NCBI RefSeq assembly: GCF_003314435.2
Contig: NZ_QNVY02000001.1
Coordinates: 248,001 to 312,000, forward strand
Source: Flavobacterium petrolei
GTDB lineage: Bacteria > Bacteroidota > Bacteroidia > Flavobacteriales > Flavobacteriaceae
Direction: 5' to 3'
Length of the DNA stretch: 64,000 nucleotides
A model generated the notes under the pieces. That model was not told the origin of the DNA, did no database searches, and was given only the letters and a program-made list of their open reading frames with translations. Positions 7,994 through 16,969 of the stretch are shown piece by piece. The translations under genes were made by a program, and so were the position numbers. The first letter of the stretch is position 1, and every line of letters begins with the position of its first letter.

Positions 7994-8882
7994 TGATATC
8001 TATTGTTGGTAATTGTTTGTTTCTTAATTTCATGTTCATTCCCTGAATTCCTTGAATTCCACCGGTATGAATCAGTAAAATTTTTGATTCGGCGGGAAAA
8101 TAGTTTTTTTTAATTAAATCTATAACGCCAAAAACCATCTTTCCCGTATAAATGGGATCCAAAGGAATTTGATTTTCAGTATAAAATTGATTGATGAATC
8201 CGATTAATACTTCATTTACTTTTCCGTATCCACCAAAATGATAGTCCGTTAGTAACTCCCAATTATCATTTTGGGTGAAATTACGAATTTCCTCTTTTAA
8301 AAAATCACCCTTTAAGGCGGGAAATCCTAAAACTTTTTGGTGTGGCAAAACACTATTGATGATTCCTGAAATCGTTCCACCAGTTCCTATTGAACAACAA
8401 ATATAATCAAATTCAGCATCTTCCGGACCCAGAATCTCCTGACATCCCTTGATGGCCAAATCATTTGTCCCGCCTTCTGGAATCAAATAAAAACTGCCGA
8501 ATTTTTGTTTTAAATTTTCGATAAAAGACACTTCACTTTTCAATCGGTATTCTTCCCGAGATATAAATTCTAGTTGCATACCGCAATTTTGAGCGAATGA
8601 CAACGTCGGATTCTCAGCAACTTTACCTGCCAATTCATCTCCGCGGATAATACCTATGGTTTTGAATCCTTTTTCTTTTCCTGCAAAAGCTACTGCGGCA
8701 ATATGATTGGAAAAAGCACCTCCAAAAGTAAGTAATGTTTCCTGATTTTCTTCTTTCGCCTGAAGCAAATTATACTTCAACTTTCTAAACTTATTTCCAG
8801 AAACAAAAGGATGTATCAAATCTTCCCTTTTGATTTGCACTGAAATAGAGTTCGGAAATAATGTTAGTACCTTTTGATTCAA
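7986..8882 (-). CDS. PLP-dependent 1-aminocyclopropane-1-carboxylate deaminase / D-cysteine desulfhydrase family
   Basis: 298 residues. The PLP-lysine neighbourhood VSGNKFRKLKYN near residue 30, the substrate loop FGGAFSNHIAA, and the phosphate-binding SIGTGGTISG identify the tryptophan-synthase-beta fold family containing D-cysteine desulfhydrase and ACC deaminase. Sequence reading alone cannot tell which substrate is used. D-cysteine breakdown is the more common activity in bacteria that do not interact with plants. The gene overlaps the glucosaminidase gene by 8 bp; the metabolic reason for the pairing is not evident. Confidence 0.88.
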   Translation of the reverse strand: MNQKVLTLFPNSISVQIKREDLIHPFVSGNKFRKLKYNLLQAKEENQETLLTFGGAFSNHIAAVAFAGKEKGFKTIGIIRGDELAGKVAENPTLSFAQNCGMQLEFISREEYRLKSEVSFIENLKQKFGSFYLIPEGGTNDLAIKGCQEILGPEDAEFDYICCSIGTGGTISGIINSVLPHQKVLGFPALKGDFLKEEIRNFTQNDNWELLTDYHFGGYGKVNEVLIGFINQFYTENQIPLDPIYTGKMVFGVIDLIKKNYFPAESKILLIHTGGIQGIQGMNMKLRNKQLPTIDINV

Positions 8883-8972
8883 ACTATTTTATTTTTTACA
8901 AAGTAAATTTATATATACTAAAAATGCAACCTCTACAGATTGCATTTCTATTATTTGTACCAAAAACAAAAA

Positions 8973-10835
8973 TTAATTTTTAATTATAATCTTTTTCCCA
9001 AGTTCTATCTTTTCATCTGTTGCAATTTTAACAATATAGACTCCATCACTTAAACCGGATGTGGGAAAATTATAAGTAACATTCCTGCCTAAATCTTTTT
9101 TACTGAAAATTAACTTCCCAACAATATCATACAAGTTACATGTAGCAATATCTAATTGAAAAGGATTGTTAATCGTTAAATTTTTCGCATTATTATTCTG
9201 AAAAACAACAAAATCTTTAACCGCTAAGTCTTCTGTACCTAAACTATTATTGTTTTTGAAAGTTAATTCAAACTGTGTGTTATTAACACCTCCAGGTAGC
9301 GTTAAGTCATAAAAATCATTTTTTATATCGTGATAAAGGTCCGTATTCTTATCATGCAAATAGATATTCTCAGCTTCCGTGAAATTCAAAATTTCTTGTA
9401 CTGTAATTTTAAAATTGGCTTGATTAGTATTTTTAAAACCAAGTGGAATTTTTGTGTCTATATTAAACGGTCTAGCATCAATAACATATTCAGATTCATT
9501 TAATGAAAAATAGGTATCTATTCCTGCGTTATCTCCAGCTAACATAGCATCCATAGCGTGATCTACACCATCTGTTGCATCAGGCACCAGCGCCAAAACC
9601 AACTGACGAATCCCTTGATCGTTTAATAATGCATTTAATCTAATTTGCGGAGCGGGCTTTGTGTTGACCATGGTATAATCATATCCGGACAATGATTGAA
9701 TTGCCGGCAAAAATTCATTGGTGTTTTTAGTTTTACTAGGACTGCTGCTTCTTTCAAATTGAGAAAAATTTAGAACATCCTCTTTTACAAACACGCGATA
9801 GCTATTTTTCATTTCTACTATTCCATCAGCAGTACCATCTAACATGAACCCCTGTCCAACAGGACAAAATCGTCTTTGAAAAACATTTCCTGAACTACCT
9901 AAATTAGTGACTTCATTCCCATTACCATCGTACGAATAAAATGTTGCCGGTGTGTAGACCCCCATGTTTCCGATAGTACCATTACTATCGCCTCCAAGTG
10001 GGGAATACGCGCCATATCCTCCTCTGAAATTATCAATATAATGCGAATTCGCAGTTTTATCATGTTCCCAGAAATAGGCAATACCAGTTGTATTTGAGGC
10101 ACCTAACAAGAATAATTTCAAATCTATTGCAGATGGATATGGGTTGCCCGTTAATGTATATTGAAGATTGAGAACGTTAATTGCAATAGTTCCATCATTT
10201 GGTTTCCCTCTAAAATCATATCGTTGCTTACTCCCTGGATTATTCATAACGCCATTTACTATTGTCGCATTAGTTCCGGAAGTTCCTTTCATGGTAAAAC
10301 CTTCTCCTGCATTTATGGTAGATGCTGTACCCACGGAAATCCAACTCGAATAAGTACTAGAAGTTACTAATTTATTGATCCAATAGGGCGCTATAGCAAA
10401 TGGAGTTGCCGTTCCATTATAATTATTCATTCCTAAAGGAGTTGAATTAACACTAGATGTTAAAGTCACAATGTCCTTAAGTTGGGTAATTCCAAAGGGT
10501 GAATTTCCTGCGGCAGCTATATTCCCGCCAACTGGGGAACACCAATAATTGTATTGAAAATTATTAGTGGTTCCTTCTTGGAACACAGATAAATTACCCA
10601 ATCCACTATTTACCCCTGAAGAAGTTGAACCCTGCAGCAACTGTGCATTTTCCCTCAAATAAAAATCACTATTTGCCGCATTTAACTCTAATTGTTGTTT
10701 TATAAAAACAACTTCATTACTGGCAAAAACGTAAGAGTTTGGACTTACATACATTTGTGCATTTATATTACTCTGGATTAAAAAACCAGTAACAATCAGC
10801 AGTGTTTTTTTAAGTATTTTTGAGGTCATAAGCAT
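8973..10835 (-). CDS. Secreted protein with type IX secretion C-terminal sorting domain
   Basis: 620 residues. The signal peptide ends near INAQ (about residue 27). The long body is rich in Asn, Ser, Thr, Gly and Tyr, with no catalytic motif I recognise. The C-terminal 75 residues (NNPFQLDIATCNLYDIVGKL to the end in IELGKKIIIKN) are a type A type IX sorting domain, including the SGLSDGVYIVKI pattern. The product should cross the outer membrane through the machinery whose motor genes gldK-N are in this window. Surface adhesin or structural roles are possible. ATG codons at residues 1 and 3 are both plausible starts. Confidence 0.85.
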   Translation of the reverse strand: MLMTSKILKKTLLIVTGFLIQSNINAQMYVSPNSYVFASNEVVFIKQQLELNAANSDFYLRENAQLLQGSTSSGVNSGLGNLSVFQEGTTNNFQYNYWCSPVGGNIAAAGNSPFGITQLKDIVTLTSSVNSTPLGMNNYNGTATPFAIAPYWINKLVTSSTYSSWISVGTASTINAGEGFTMKGTSGTNATIVNGVMNNPGSKQRYDFRGKPNDGTIAINVLNLQYTLTGNPYPSAIDLKLFLLGASNTTGIAYFWEHDKTANSHYIDNFRGGYGAYSPLGGDSNGTIGNMGVYTPATFYSYDGNGNEVTNLGSSGNVFQRRFCPVGQGFMLDGTADGIVEMKNSYRVFVKEDVLNFSQFERSSSPSKTKNTNEFLPAIQSLSGYDYTMVNTKPAPQIRLNALLNDQGIRQLVLALVPDATDGVDHAMDAMLAGDNAGIDTYFSLNESEYVIDARPFNIDTKIPLGFKNTNQANFKITVQEILNFTEAENIYLHDKNTDLYHDIKNDFYDLTLPGGVNNTQFELTFKNNNSLGTEDLAVKDFVVFQNNNAKNLTINNPFQLDIATCNLYDIVGKLIFSKKDLGRNVTYNFPTSGLSDGVYIVKIATDEKIELGKKIIIKN

Positions 10836-11139
10836 AAAATTTATTGTTGAAAATCACAATAAAAATATAACTTTTTTAGACAAAACACTCGATTAAAAGA
10901 ACATAAATTTGTTTAAATACATATTTTTGTATATTGAATGCGTAATTTCTTATATAAATAAATTGAAAAAAATAAATAAATAAAATTATTGCAAAGCTAT
11001 TTTAACAAAAAAAAGCTTGATCGTTGAAGATGGATCACTTTTCTAAAATATCAAAATTTGCAACGAAAAGAAAACATAATTCTATCCGAGATTGAAGTAT
11101 ATAAATCTTATTTTTAAAAAATTTGTTATGAATTAAACA
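10836..11139. other. 304-bp AT-rich gap upstream of the type IX substrate gene
   Basis: Very A+T-rich, with no open frame, no GC hairpin and no repeat I can support. It must hold the promoter of the gene at 10835 (minus). No clean TAnnTTTG match was found. Confidence 0.5.
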
Positions 11140-11478
11140 CTATTTTTTCAAAAACAAGTAGTTACAAAATTGAAAAATAGATCGGTTTTTTAAGTAGTCT
11201 AAATTTGCTTCATTCGAATATGCTTCCCTCTCGAAACTGATATTTCTATAAGCCAAATTTGCATTCTGATACTGACCCAAGCGAATAAGATATTCTAATA
11301 AATACCAAATAAAAAAAGGAAGTATTAATAATTCAAGCTGTTGACGAAGATGGATTTTTTCGTGATTGACTAAAATTCTATTTCCTTTATCCATTCCATA
11401 TTTTACAAATACAAAAGGAAATACAGTCAGTCCGCGATATCCTTTAGGAATTAAAAATTTAGCAACAATCAGAAACAT
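11140..11478 (-). CDS. Very small HExxH membrane protein, possible minimal metallopeptidase
   Basis: 112 residues. The sequence NHEKIHLRQQLELL contains a zincin HExxH motif (HEKIH), followed by a hydrophobic helix (LILPFFIWYLLEYLI), and then NISFEREAYSNE, whose Glu could act as a third ligand as in gluzincins. A hydrophobic N-terminus (MFLIVAKFLI) is also present. The protein is much shorter than M48 or M56 peptidases, to which the motif is most reminiscent. It may be a stand-alone small peptidase or a non-catalytic relative. No operon partner. Confidence 0.55.
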   Translation of the reverse strand: MFLIVAKFLIPKGYRGLTVFPFVFVKYGMDKGNRILVNHEKIHLRQQLELLILPFFIWYLLEYLIRLGQYQNANLAYRNISFEREAYSNEANLDYLKNRSIFQFCNYLFLKK

Positions 11479-11602
11479 TCGCTATAAAATTTATAAATTT
11501 GTAATGATAAAATGGTTCTATTTGATGAAATACTCAATCGTTTGAGTTGACGTTACTGAATCATAAAAACTAAATGAATTTTACAATAGAACATTCCCAA
11601 AT

Positions 11603-11779
11603 ATGATTGACCAAAGTAATGAAAATAAATTGATAGAAGGGGAAGATTTCTATTACACACCGGAAGGATATAAATGTTTTACCGAAAAACACCATTTAAA
11701 ACGAGGATATTGCTGTAAAAGTGGCTGTCGTCATTGTCCATATGGTTTCGATAAAAAAACAGGAACCAATAAAAAATAA
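11603..11779 (+). CDS. DUF5522-type small Cys-rich protein
   Basis: A 58-residue open frame. The N-terminal part contains EGEDFYYTPEGYKCFTEKHH, and the C-terminal part has the signature YCCKSGCRHCPYGF, the four-Cys motif I know from the DUF5522 family (CCxSGCRHCPYGF). The Cys cluster suggests Zn or an Fe-S site. The gene lies alone, upstream of the urocanate hydratase leader. Function unknown. Confidence 0.85.
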   Translation: MIDQSNENKLIEGEDFYYTPEGYKCFTEKHHLKRGYCCKSGCRHCPYGFDKKTGTNKK

Positions 11780-11918
11780 TCGCATTTTAGAATCTAAATA
11801 AGAAACAGTATTAGAGCGTCAGTTTTAAAAACACAAACATAAAAATGGATATTTGTTTACAGAAATATAGAATCAAAATTCACAAATCCTACCACAGGTC
11901 GGATATTCGTTATCCTTA

Positions 11919-11987
11919 GTTGTTTCATTTTTTTATAAGAAGCCAATGCTTCTTTAAATAATCAACACAAAAAATTAACGAAACAAC
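11919..11987 (+). promoter_or_regulatory. Structured 5' leader of the urocanate hydratase gene
   Basis: An outer 8-bp stem (GTTGTTTC 11919-11926 / GAAACAAC 11980-11987) encloses an inner 7-bp hairpin (AAGAAGC 11937-11943 / GCTTCTT 11948-11954, loop CAAT). The outer 3' arm ends 7 nt before the ATG, so folding would hide the translation start region. Regulatory meaning is inferred. Confidence 0.45.
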
Positions 11988-11994
11988 ATCAAAC

Positions 11995-13977
11995 ATGACT
12001 TTTCAAGAACAAATACAACAGGGAATTCCTTCGGTTTTACCAAAACCAAAACCCTACGAAACAGATATCAATCACGCACCAAAGCGCAAAGAAATCCTTT
12101 CGGTTGAAGAAAAAAAATTAGCCTTGCGCAATGCCTTACGTTATTTCGAACCGCAACATCACGCTGAATTAATCAAAGAATTCTCGGAAGAACTGGAAAC
12201 CTACGGACGTATTTACATGTACCGTTTGCGTCCGGATTATAAAATGTATGCACGACCAATTGCTGAATATCCAGGAAAAAGCGAACAGGCCAAAGCAATT
12301 ATGCTGATGATTCAAAACAACTTGGATTATGCCGTGGCGCAACATCCGCATGAATTGATTACTTATGGTGGAAATGGAGCAGTTTTTCAAAATTGGGCAC
12401 AGTATTTATTGACGATGCAATACTTGTCGGAAATGACCGACGAGCAAACCTTGACGATGTATTCCGGGCATCCAATGGGATTGTTTCCTTCCCACAAAGA
12501 AGCGCCACGAGTTGTAGTCACTAACGGAATGGTAATTCCTAATTATTCTAAACCGGACGATTGGGAAAAAATGAATGCATTGGGCGTTTCTCAATATGGA
12601 CAAATGACCGCCGGAAGTTACATGTACATTGGTCCCCAAGGTATTGTACACGGAACAACCATTACCGTTTTGAACGGTTTTCGTAAAATAAAACGCAGTC
12701 CAAAAGGCGGCTTATTCGTAACTTCCGGTTTAGGCGGAATGTCTGGCGCACAACCAAAGGCCGGAAATATTGCGGGTTGCATCACGGTTTGTGCCGAAGT
12801 AAACCCAAAAATAACGCACATTCGCCACAGTCAAGGATGGATCAATGAAGTCATTGATGATGCGGATGAATTAGTGAAAAGAGTTGCTTTGGCGCAAGCC
12901 AATAATGAAATTGTCTCCATCGCCTATCTTGGAAATGTGGTTGATGTTTGGGAAAAATTTGACGAAGAAAACATCCATATCGATTTAGGCTCTGATCAGA
13001 CTTCACTCCATAATCCTTGGGCGGGTGGTTATTATCCAGCTGATATTTCCTTTGAAGAAGCCAATATAATGATGGCTGAAAAACCTGATTTATTTAAAAC
13101 AAAAGTTCAAGAAACCTTACGTCGTCACACGACCGCTATCAATAAACACACTGCCAAAGGAACGTATTTCTTTGATTATGGAAATGCTTTTTTATTAGAA
13201 GCTTCCCGTGCTGGTGCTGATGTTATGGCAGAAAACCACATCGATTTCAGGTATCCGAGTTACGTACAGGATATCATGGGCCCTATGTGTTTTGATTACG
13301 GTTTTGGTCCTTTCCGCTGGGTATGTGCTTCAGGGAAACCAGAAGATTTAACCAGAACAGATCTAATTGCTTGCCAAGTTCTCGAAGAAATGGCAAAAAC
13401 GGCTCCCGAAGAAATTCAGCAACAAATGCAGGATAACATTCACTGGATAAAAGGCGCTCAGGAAAATAAACTGGTTGTAGGTTCCCAAGCCAGAATCTTG
13501 TATGCTGATGCTGAAGGACGCGTTAAAATTGCCGAAGCCTTTAATCAGGCTATTGCCAAAGGCGAAATTGGAACTGTAGTTTTAGGACGCGATCACCATG
13601 ATGTTTCCGGTACTGATTCGCCGTACAGAGAAACTTCAAATATTTATGACGGCTCCCGTTTTACGGCTGATATGGCAATTCAAAACGTCATTGGAGACAG
13701 TTTTCGCGGTGCCACTTGGGTTTCCATTCATAATGGCGGAGGAGTTGGCTGGGGCGAGGTAATTAACGGTGGATTTGGTATGGTTCTTGATGGTTCAAAA
13801 GAAGCATCAAGACGCTTAGCGTCAATGCTTTTTTGGGATGTCAACAATGGAATTTCCCGAAGAAGCTGGGCGAGAAATGAAGGCGCACTATTTGCCATCA
13901 AAAGAGCCATGGAGACGCAACCTTTGTTGAAAGTCACCATCCCTAATATAGTTGCCGACAATTTGTTGGATTTTTAA
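11995..13977 (+). CDS. hutU: Urocanate hydratase
   Basis: 660 residues, longer than the roughly 555-residue enzyme of Pseudomonas or Bacillus but like Bacteroidota forms. It converts urocanate to imidazolonepropionate with tightly bound NAD in histidine degradation. Visible motifs include YGQMTAGSYMYIGPQG, the NAD-binding GLGGMSGAQPKA, the active-site stretch CFDYGFGPFRWVCASG, and GRDHHDVSGTDSPYRET. hutH, hutI and hutG are not adjacent. The only other possible Hut-related protein in the window (53595-54746) has lost metal ligands. The gene is monocistronic with a structured leader. Confidence 0.97.
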   Translation: MTFQEQIQQGIPSVLPKPKPYETDINHAPKRKEILSVEEKKLALRNALRYFEPQHHAELIKEFSEELETYGRIYMYRLRPDYKMYARPIAEYPGKSEQAKAIMLMIQNNLDYAVAQHPHELITYGGNGAVFQNWAQYLLTMQYLSEMTDEQTLTMYSGHPMGLFPSHKEAPRVVVTNGMVIPNYSKPDDWEKMNALGVSQYGQMTAGSYMYIGPQGIVHGTTITVLNGFRKIKRSPKGGLFVTSGLGGMSGAQPKAGNIAGCITVCAEVNPKITHIRHSQGWINEVIDDADELVKRVALAQANNEIVSIAYLGNVVDVWEKFDEENIHIDLGSDQTSLHNPWAGGYYPADISFEEANIMMAEKPDLFKTKVQETLRRHTTAINKHTAKGTYFFDYGNAFLLEASRAGADVMAENHIDFRYPSYVQDIMGPMCFDYGFGPFRWVCASGKPEDLTRTDLIACQVLEEMAKTAPEEIQQQMQDNIHWIKGAQENKLVVGSQARILYADAEGRVKIAEAFNQAIAKGEIGTVVLGRDHHDVSGTDSPYRETSNIYDGSRFTADMAIQNVIGDSFRGATWVSIHNGGGVGWGEVINGGFGMVLDGSKEASRRLASMLFWDVNNGISRRSWARNEGALFAIKRAMETQPLLKVTIPNIVADNLLDF

Positions 13978-13997
13978 AAATTTGAACGTATCTTTAA
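13966..13997 (+). promoter_or_regulatory. Promoter of the DUF4136 lipoprotein gene
   Basis: TTG at 13966-13968, a 20-nt spacer, and TATCTTTAA at 13989-13997 match the Bacteroidota -33/-7 pattern. The -33 part lies inside the 3' end of hutU. Confidence 0.6.
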
Positions 13998-14025
13998 TAA
14001 CATTTAGTAATCTAATAATCAAGCC

Positions 14026-14562
14026 ATGAAAGCAATTAAACTCCTCCCAGTACTTTTACTTTTCGTAGTTGCATCTTGCAGTTCCGTAAGAGTATATTCC
14101 GATTATGATAATAACGTGGATTTTAGCCAATATAAAATATACGCTTTTCATAAAAAAGGAATCGATAAAGTTGAGATTTCAGAATTGGATAAAAAAAGAA
14201 TACTCAATGCAATAGACCGAGAATTAAGCTTAAAAGGGATGACTAAAAGTGAAAATCCAGATTTGCTAATCAATATACTTACCAAAGAAAGAGAACGAAT
14301 TGACGTAAACCAATACAACGCAGGTTGGGGTTACGGTTGGGGATGGGGATGGAATCCTTATTTATGGGGAGGCCGCAGCACTTATGTTTCCTCTTCAACT
14401 GAAGGAACATTGTATATTGATTTAATTGATGCCAAGAAAAAAGAATTAGTTTGGCAAGGAGAAGGCGTTGGTTATTTGACGGAAAATCGCAGTGAAAAAG
14501 AAAAACGAATCAACGAATTTGTTGCTAAAATTTTAGAGCAATTTCCACCTAAAGCAAAATAG
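14026..14562 (+). CDS. DUF4136 lipoprotein
   Basis: 178 residues. Lipoprotein signal LLPVLLLFVVASCSSVRVY; the following VYSDYDNNVDFSQYKIYAF and the two-lobed alpha/beta body match DUF4136 proteins. A Gly/Trp/Tyr-rich loop (GWGYGWGWGWNPYLWGG) sits at about residues 101-117. Function is unknown; the protein is likely attached to the inner or outer membrane on the periplasmic side. Its own promoter overlaps the end of hutU, so linkage to histidine breakdown is not implied. Confidence 0.85.
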   Translation: MKAIKLLPVLLLFVVASCSSVRVYSDYDNNVDFSQYKIYAFHKKGIDKVEISELDKKRILNAIDRELSLKGMTKSENPDLLINILTKERERIDVNQYNAGWGYGWGWGWNPYLWGGRSTYVSSSTEGTLYIDLIDAKKKELVWQGEGVGYLTENRSEKEKRINEFVAKILEQFPPKAK

Positions 14563-14590
14563 TTTCCCATCAGAATCAAACATAAAAGTC

Positions 14591-14599
14591 TACCTTTGC
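14591..14599 (+). promoter_or_regulatory. Promoter -7 element of the truncated haemoglobin gene
   Basis: TACCTTTGC at 14591-14599, 24 bp before the ATG at 14623, is a perfect TAnnTTTGC element. It implies a very short leader. A clear TTG at -33 was not found. The position also argues against an upstream in-frame TTG start at 14596. Confidence 0.65.
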
Positions 14600-14622
14600 G
14601 TAGGCTTTTTTTATACCCAATC

Positions 14623-15024
14623 ATGACACCACAAACCGACATTACTACATTCGACGATATCAAATTACTGGTTGATACTTTTTATTCCAAAGTTCAAAAA
14701 GACGAATTTATTGGTCCCATTTTCAATGAGAAAATAGGAAATCGATGGCCCGAACATCTGGAAAAAATGTACCGCTTTTGGCAAACTATTTTACTTGAAG
14801 TGCATTCCTATTCCGGAAGTCCATTTCCACCACACAAACAATTACCAGTTGCAAAAGAACATTTTGACCGCTGGATGCAAATTTTCACGGAAACTACCGA
14901 TAGTTTATTTTCAGGTCCATTAGCCGAAGAAGCAAAACTTCGGGCTAAAAATATGGCTGAAATGTTCCATTACAAAATTGACTATTTCCGCAATCTTGAG
15001 AAAAATCAAACGAACAATTCGTAG
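14623..15024 (+). CDS. Group III truncated haemoglobin
   Basis: 133 residues from the ATG at 14623. The sequence DDIKLLVDTFYSKVQKDEFIGPIFNE is the N-terminal A/B-helix pattern of group III (Ctb-like) truncated globins. YRFWQTILLEVHSYSGSPFPPHKQLPV holds the CD/E region, and EHFDRWMQIFTETTDSLFSGP carries the proximal His of the F region. Expected to bind haem and ligands such as O2 or NO in the cytosol. The gene is followed 62 bp later by the phytase-esterase-like lipoprotein gene; no functional link is evident. Confidence 0.93.
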   Translation: MTPQTDITTFDDIKLLVDTFYSKVQKDEFIGPIFNEKIGNRWPEHLEKMYRFWQTILLEVHSYSGSPFPPHKQLPVAKEHFDRWMQIFTETTDSLFSGPLAEEAKLRAKNMAEMFHYKIDYFRNLEKNQTNNS

Positions 15025-15086
15025 TTTTTTAAATGGTTTTTCATTCCAAAATCTGTTCCTTTTTGCAAACAGCAACACATTTCTTT

Positions 15087-16220
15087 ATGCGTAAATTATT
15101 ATTTCTTGCCGTTTTTCCAACTTTTCTATTTTCTTGTTCCAATTTAAAACAAACCGCTGAAAACAAAGCAACGCCAAGTTTAAAGCTAATCAGTTCGATT
15201 GAAATTCCATTTGATGAAATGTTTCAGAATACAAAAGTGGGCGGATTATCCGGAATCGATTATGATGCAAAAAACGATTTGTATTACCTGATATGTGACG
15301 ATAGATCTGTGTTTAACGATTCCAGATTTTATACCGTAAAGATTAATTTGTCCGAAGACAAAATAAAAAGTTTTGCTTTTCAAAACGTAACTTATTTGAA
15401 AAACGAAACCGGAACAGCGTATGGAAATTGGAACACCACGCCAACTACTTCCGCAGATCCAGAAGACATCCGATTCAATCCAAAAACGAATTCTTTAATT
15501 TGGAGCAGCGAAGGCGCGCGAGTGATTACTGCCGATAAAGAAGTCTTACAAAATCCTTCCCTGAACTTCATGGATATAAAAGGTGACTTTCTTGGCAATG
15601 TTACCTTACCTGAAAATTTAAAAATGCACAAGCTAGAAAAAGGCCCGAGAAATAACGGGACTTTAGAAGGAATTACTTTTGACAAAAAGTATAAAAATAT
15701 CTACACCAACATTGAAGAACCTTTATTTGAAGATGGCGACCAAGCCAACACCAGCAAAGGAGGTTTAATCCGATTATATCTATTTGATGCCAAAACAAAA
15801 GAGAACACCGCTCAGTACGGCTATCAACTGGAACCTATTGCGCTTGAACCCAATCCTAAAGGAGCTTTTGCAGTAAATGGTATTTCGGCAATTCAGTATT
15901 ATGGTAAAAATCAGTTATTGGTAGTAGAACGCTCCTACTCGACCGGAACGCAAGCCTGCACGGTAAAAATATTTTTGTGTGACCTGAAAAAGGCAACTGA
16001 CATTAAAAATTATCCTTCCTTACAAAATCAAAAATTAGAATTGGCTTCTAAAAGACTGGTCCTTAACATGGATGATTTGGGAATTTTTATTGATAATATT
16101 GAAGGGCTAACTTTTGGACCAAAATTGGCAAATGGCAATCCATCTCTCATTTTTGTTTCGGATAATAATTTTTCTGATAAACAGAAAACGCAGGTTTTGG
16201 TGTTTGAGTTGGTGAGGTAG
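15087..16220 (+). CDS. Lipoprotein with esterase-like activity of phytase domain
   Basis: 377 residues from the ATG at 15087, which opens the lipoprotein signal MRKLLFLAVFPTFLFSC; an earlier in-frame ATG at 15033 would bury it. The body resembles the esterase-like phytase domain (PF13449 type). GGLSGIDYDAKNDLYYLICDD opens the propeller, SADPEDIRF and WSSEGAR follow, and LEGITFD and NIEGLTFGP occur later. A beta-propeller with Asp/Glu-rich loops is expected, acting on phosphate or other esters in the periplasm. The true substrate in this family is uncertain. Confidence 0.85.
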   Translation: MRKLLFLAVFPTFLFSCSNLKQTAENKATPSLKLISSIEIPFDEMFQNTKVGGLSGIDYDAKNDLYYLICDDRSVFNDSRFYTVKINLSEDKIKSFAFQNVTYLKNETGTAYGNWNTTPTTSADPEDIRFNPKTNSLIWSSEGARVITADKEVLQNPSLNFMDIKGDFLGNVTLPENLKMHKLEKGPRNNGTLEGITFDKKYKNIYTNIEEPLFEDGDQANTSKGGLIRLYLFDAKTKENTAQYGYQLEPIALEPNPKGAFAVNGISAIQYYGKNQLLVVERSYSTGTQACTVKIFLCDLKKATDIKNYPSLQNQKLELASKRLVLNMDDLGIFIDNIEGLTFGPKLANGNPSLIFVSDNNFSDKQKTQVLVFELVR

Positions 16221-16284
16221 TTATTTGCATAAAGACAACTTTAAAATGCAGTGATAAAAACCGTAATTATGATATTACGATTTT

Positions 16285-16578
16285 TTAATATTTTTTTAGT
16301 TTAGCAGGATTTTGTTTTCCGTTAAAAATGTCTAAAATTAGGACTCCATTTTTAGTTCGCTCATATATAATTTTGTAAGACCAAATACTTATATGGCGGA
16401 ATTTTTCTTTATTAATGATTGGATCAATCGCAAATTCATAACGTTCATCCTGTAACGACTCTGCAACATCAATTATCTTGTTCAAGACTTTCTCTGCATT
16501 TTGTGGACTATCCTCAAAAATGTAATTATAAATTTCAGAAAGCGATGTTTTAGCTTCCTGCGACCAAATTACATTCAT
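16285..16578 (-). CDS. RelE/ParE-type toxin
   Basis: 97 residues. MNVIWSQEAKTSLSEIYNYIFEDSPQNA and FRHISIWSYKIIYERTKNGVLILDIFN follow the RelE/ParE fold (helical hairpin, then a beta sheet with a conserved Arg/Tyr region). The start codon overlaps the antitoxin stop by 4 bp, the standard type II arrangement. ParE (gyrase) or RelE (ribosome) action cannot be told apart by eye; the length and the early W-S-x-x-A pattern suit ParE/RelE hybrids. Confidence 0.85.
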   Translation of the reverse strand: MNVIWSQEAKTSLSEIYNYIFEDSPQNAEKVLNKIIDVAESLQDERYEFAIDPIINKEKFRHISIWSYKIIYERTKNGVLILDIFNGKQNPAKLKKY

Positions 16579-16829
16579 TTCTTTTGGGATAAAATGTGAC
16601 TACGAACTTGTTCTGAAGTATACGTTTCTGCTCCATCTGCAACTGACTCACTAATGGACTCTATGTGTTCTATATACTGGTATTTAGTCAAAGATTTACC
16701 TTCAGGAGTATAGGCAACAATAGGATTTCCGTTTAAAACAGCTTCTATTTGTTCTAATAGCTTTTTATCTTGAACATCTATTAGTTTTTTGATTATCTGA
16801 TTTTTATAAGCCTCAATATTCATACTCAT
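16575..16829 (-). CDS. Antitoxin of the RelE/ParE pair
   Basis: 84 residues from the ATG at 16829; a second ATG two codons later (16823) is equally good, and a TTG start at 16853 is unlikely. It is mostly helical and acidic in the C-terminal half (HIESISESVADGAETYTSEQVRSH), the part expected to wrap the toxin. The N-terminal region resembles the short antitoxins paired with ParE in Bacteroidota. Upstream on the minus strand, TATCTTTAC at 16843-16851 is a fair -7 element, so the pair has its own promoter, probably autoregulated. Confidence 0.78.
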   Translation of the reverse strand: MSMNIEAYKNQIIKKLIDVQDKKLLEQIEAVLNGNPIVAYTPEGKSLTKYQYIEHIESISESVADGAETYTSEQVRSHILSQKK

Positions 16830-16969
16830 ATATTTAATAGAGTAAAGATACAACTTTTTAGAAATGGAAATTAATTCCTTGACAAACAGTATTATTACTT
16901 TTTGTTGACAACTTAGAAGTATTTTTTTTCTTAAATAGGTTATATTAGCAATTCACACAAGAAAAAACA

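Noticed and set aside
11603..11779. DUF5522 gene as part of the hutU operon
   Set aside because: A 215-bp gap holding a structured leader separates them, and no functional link is known.
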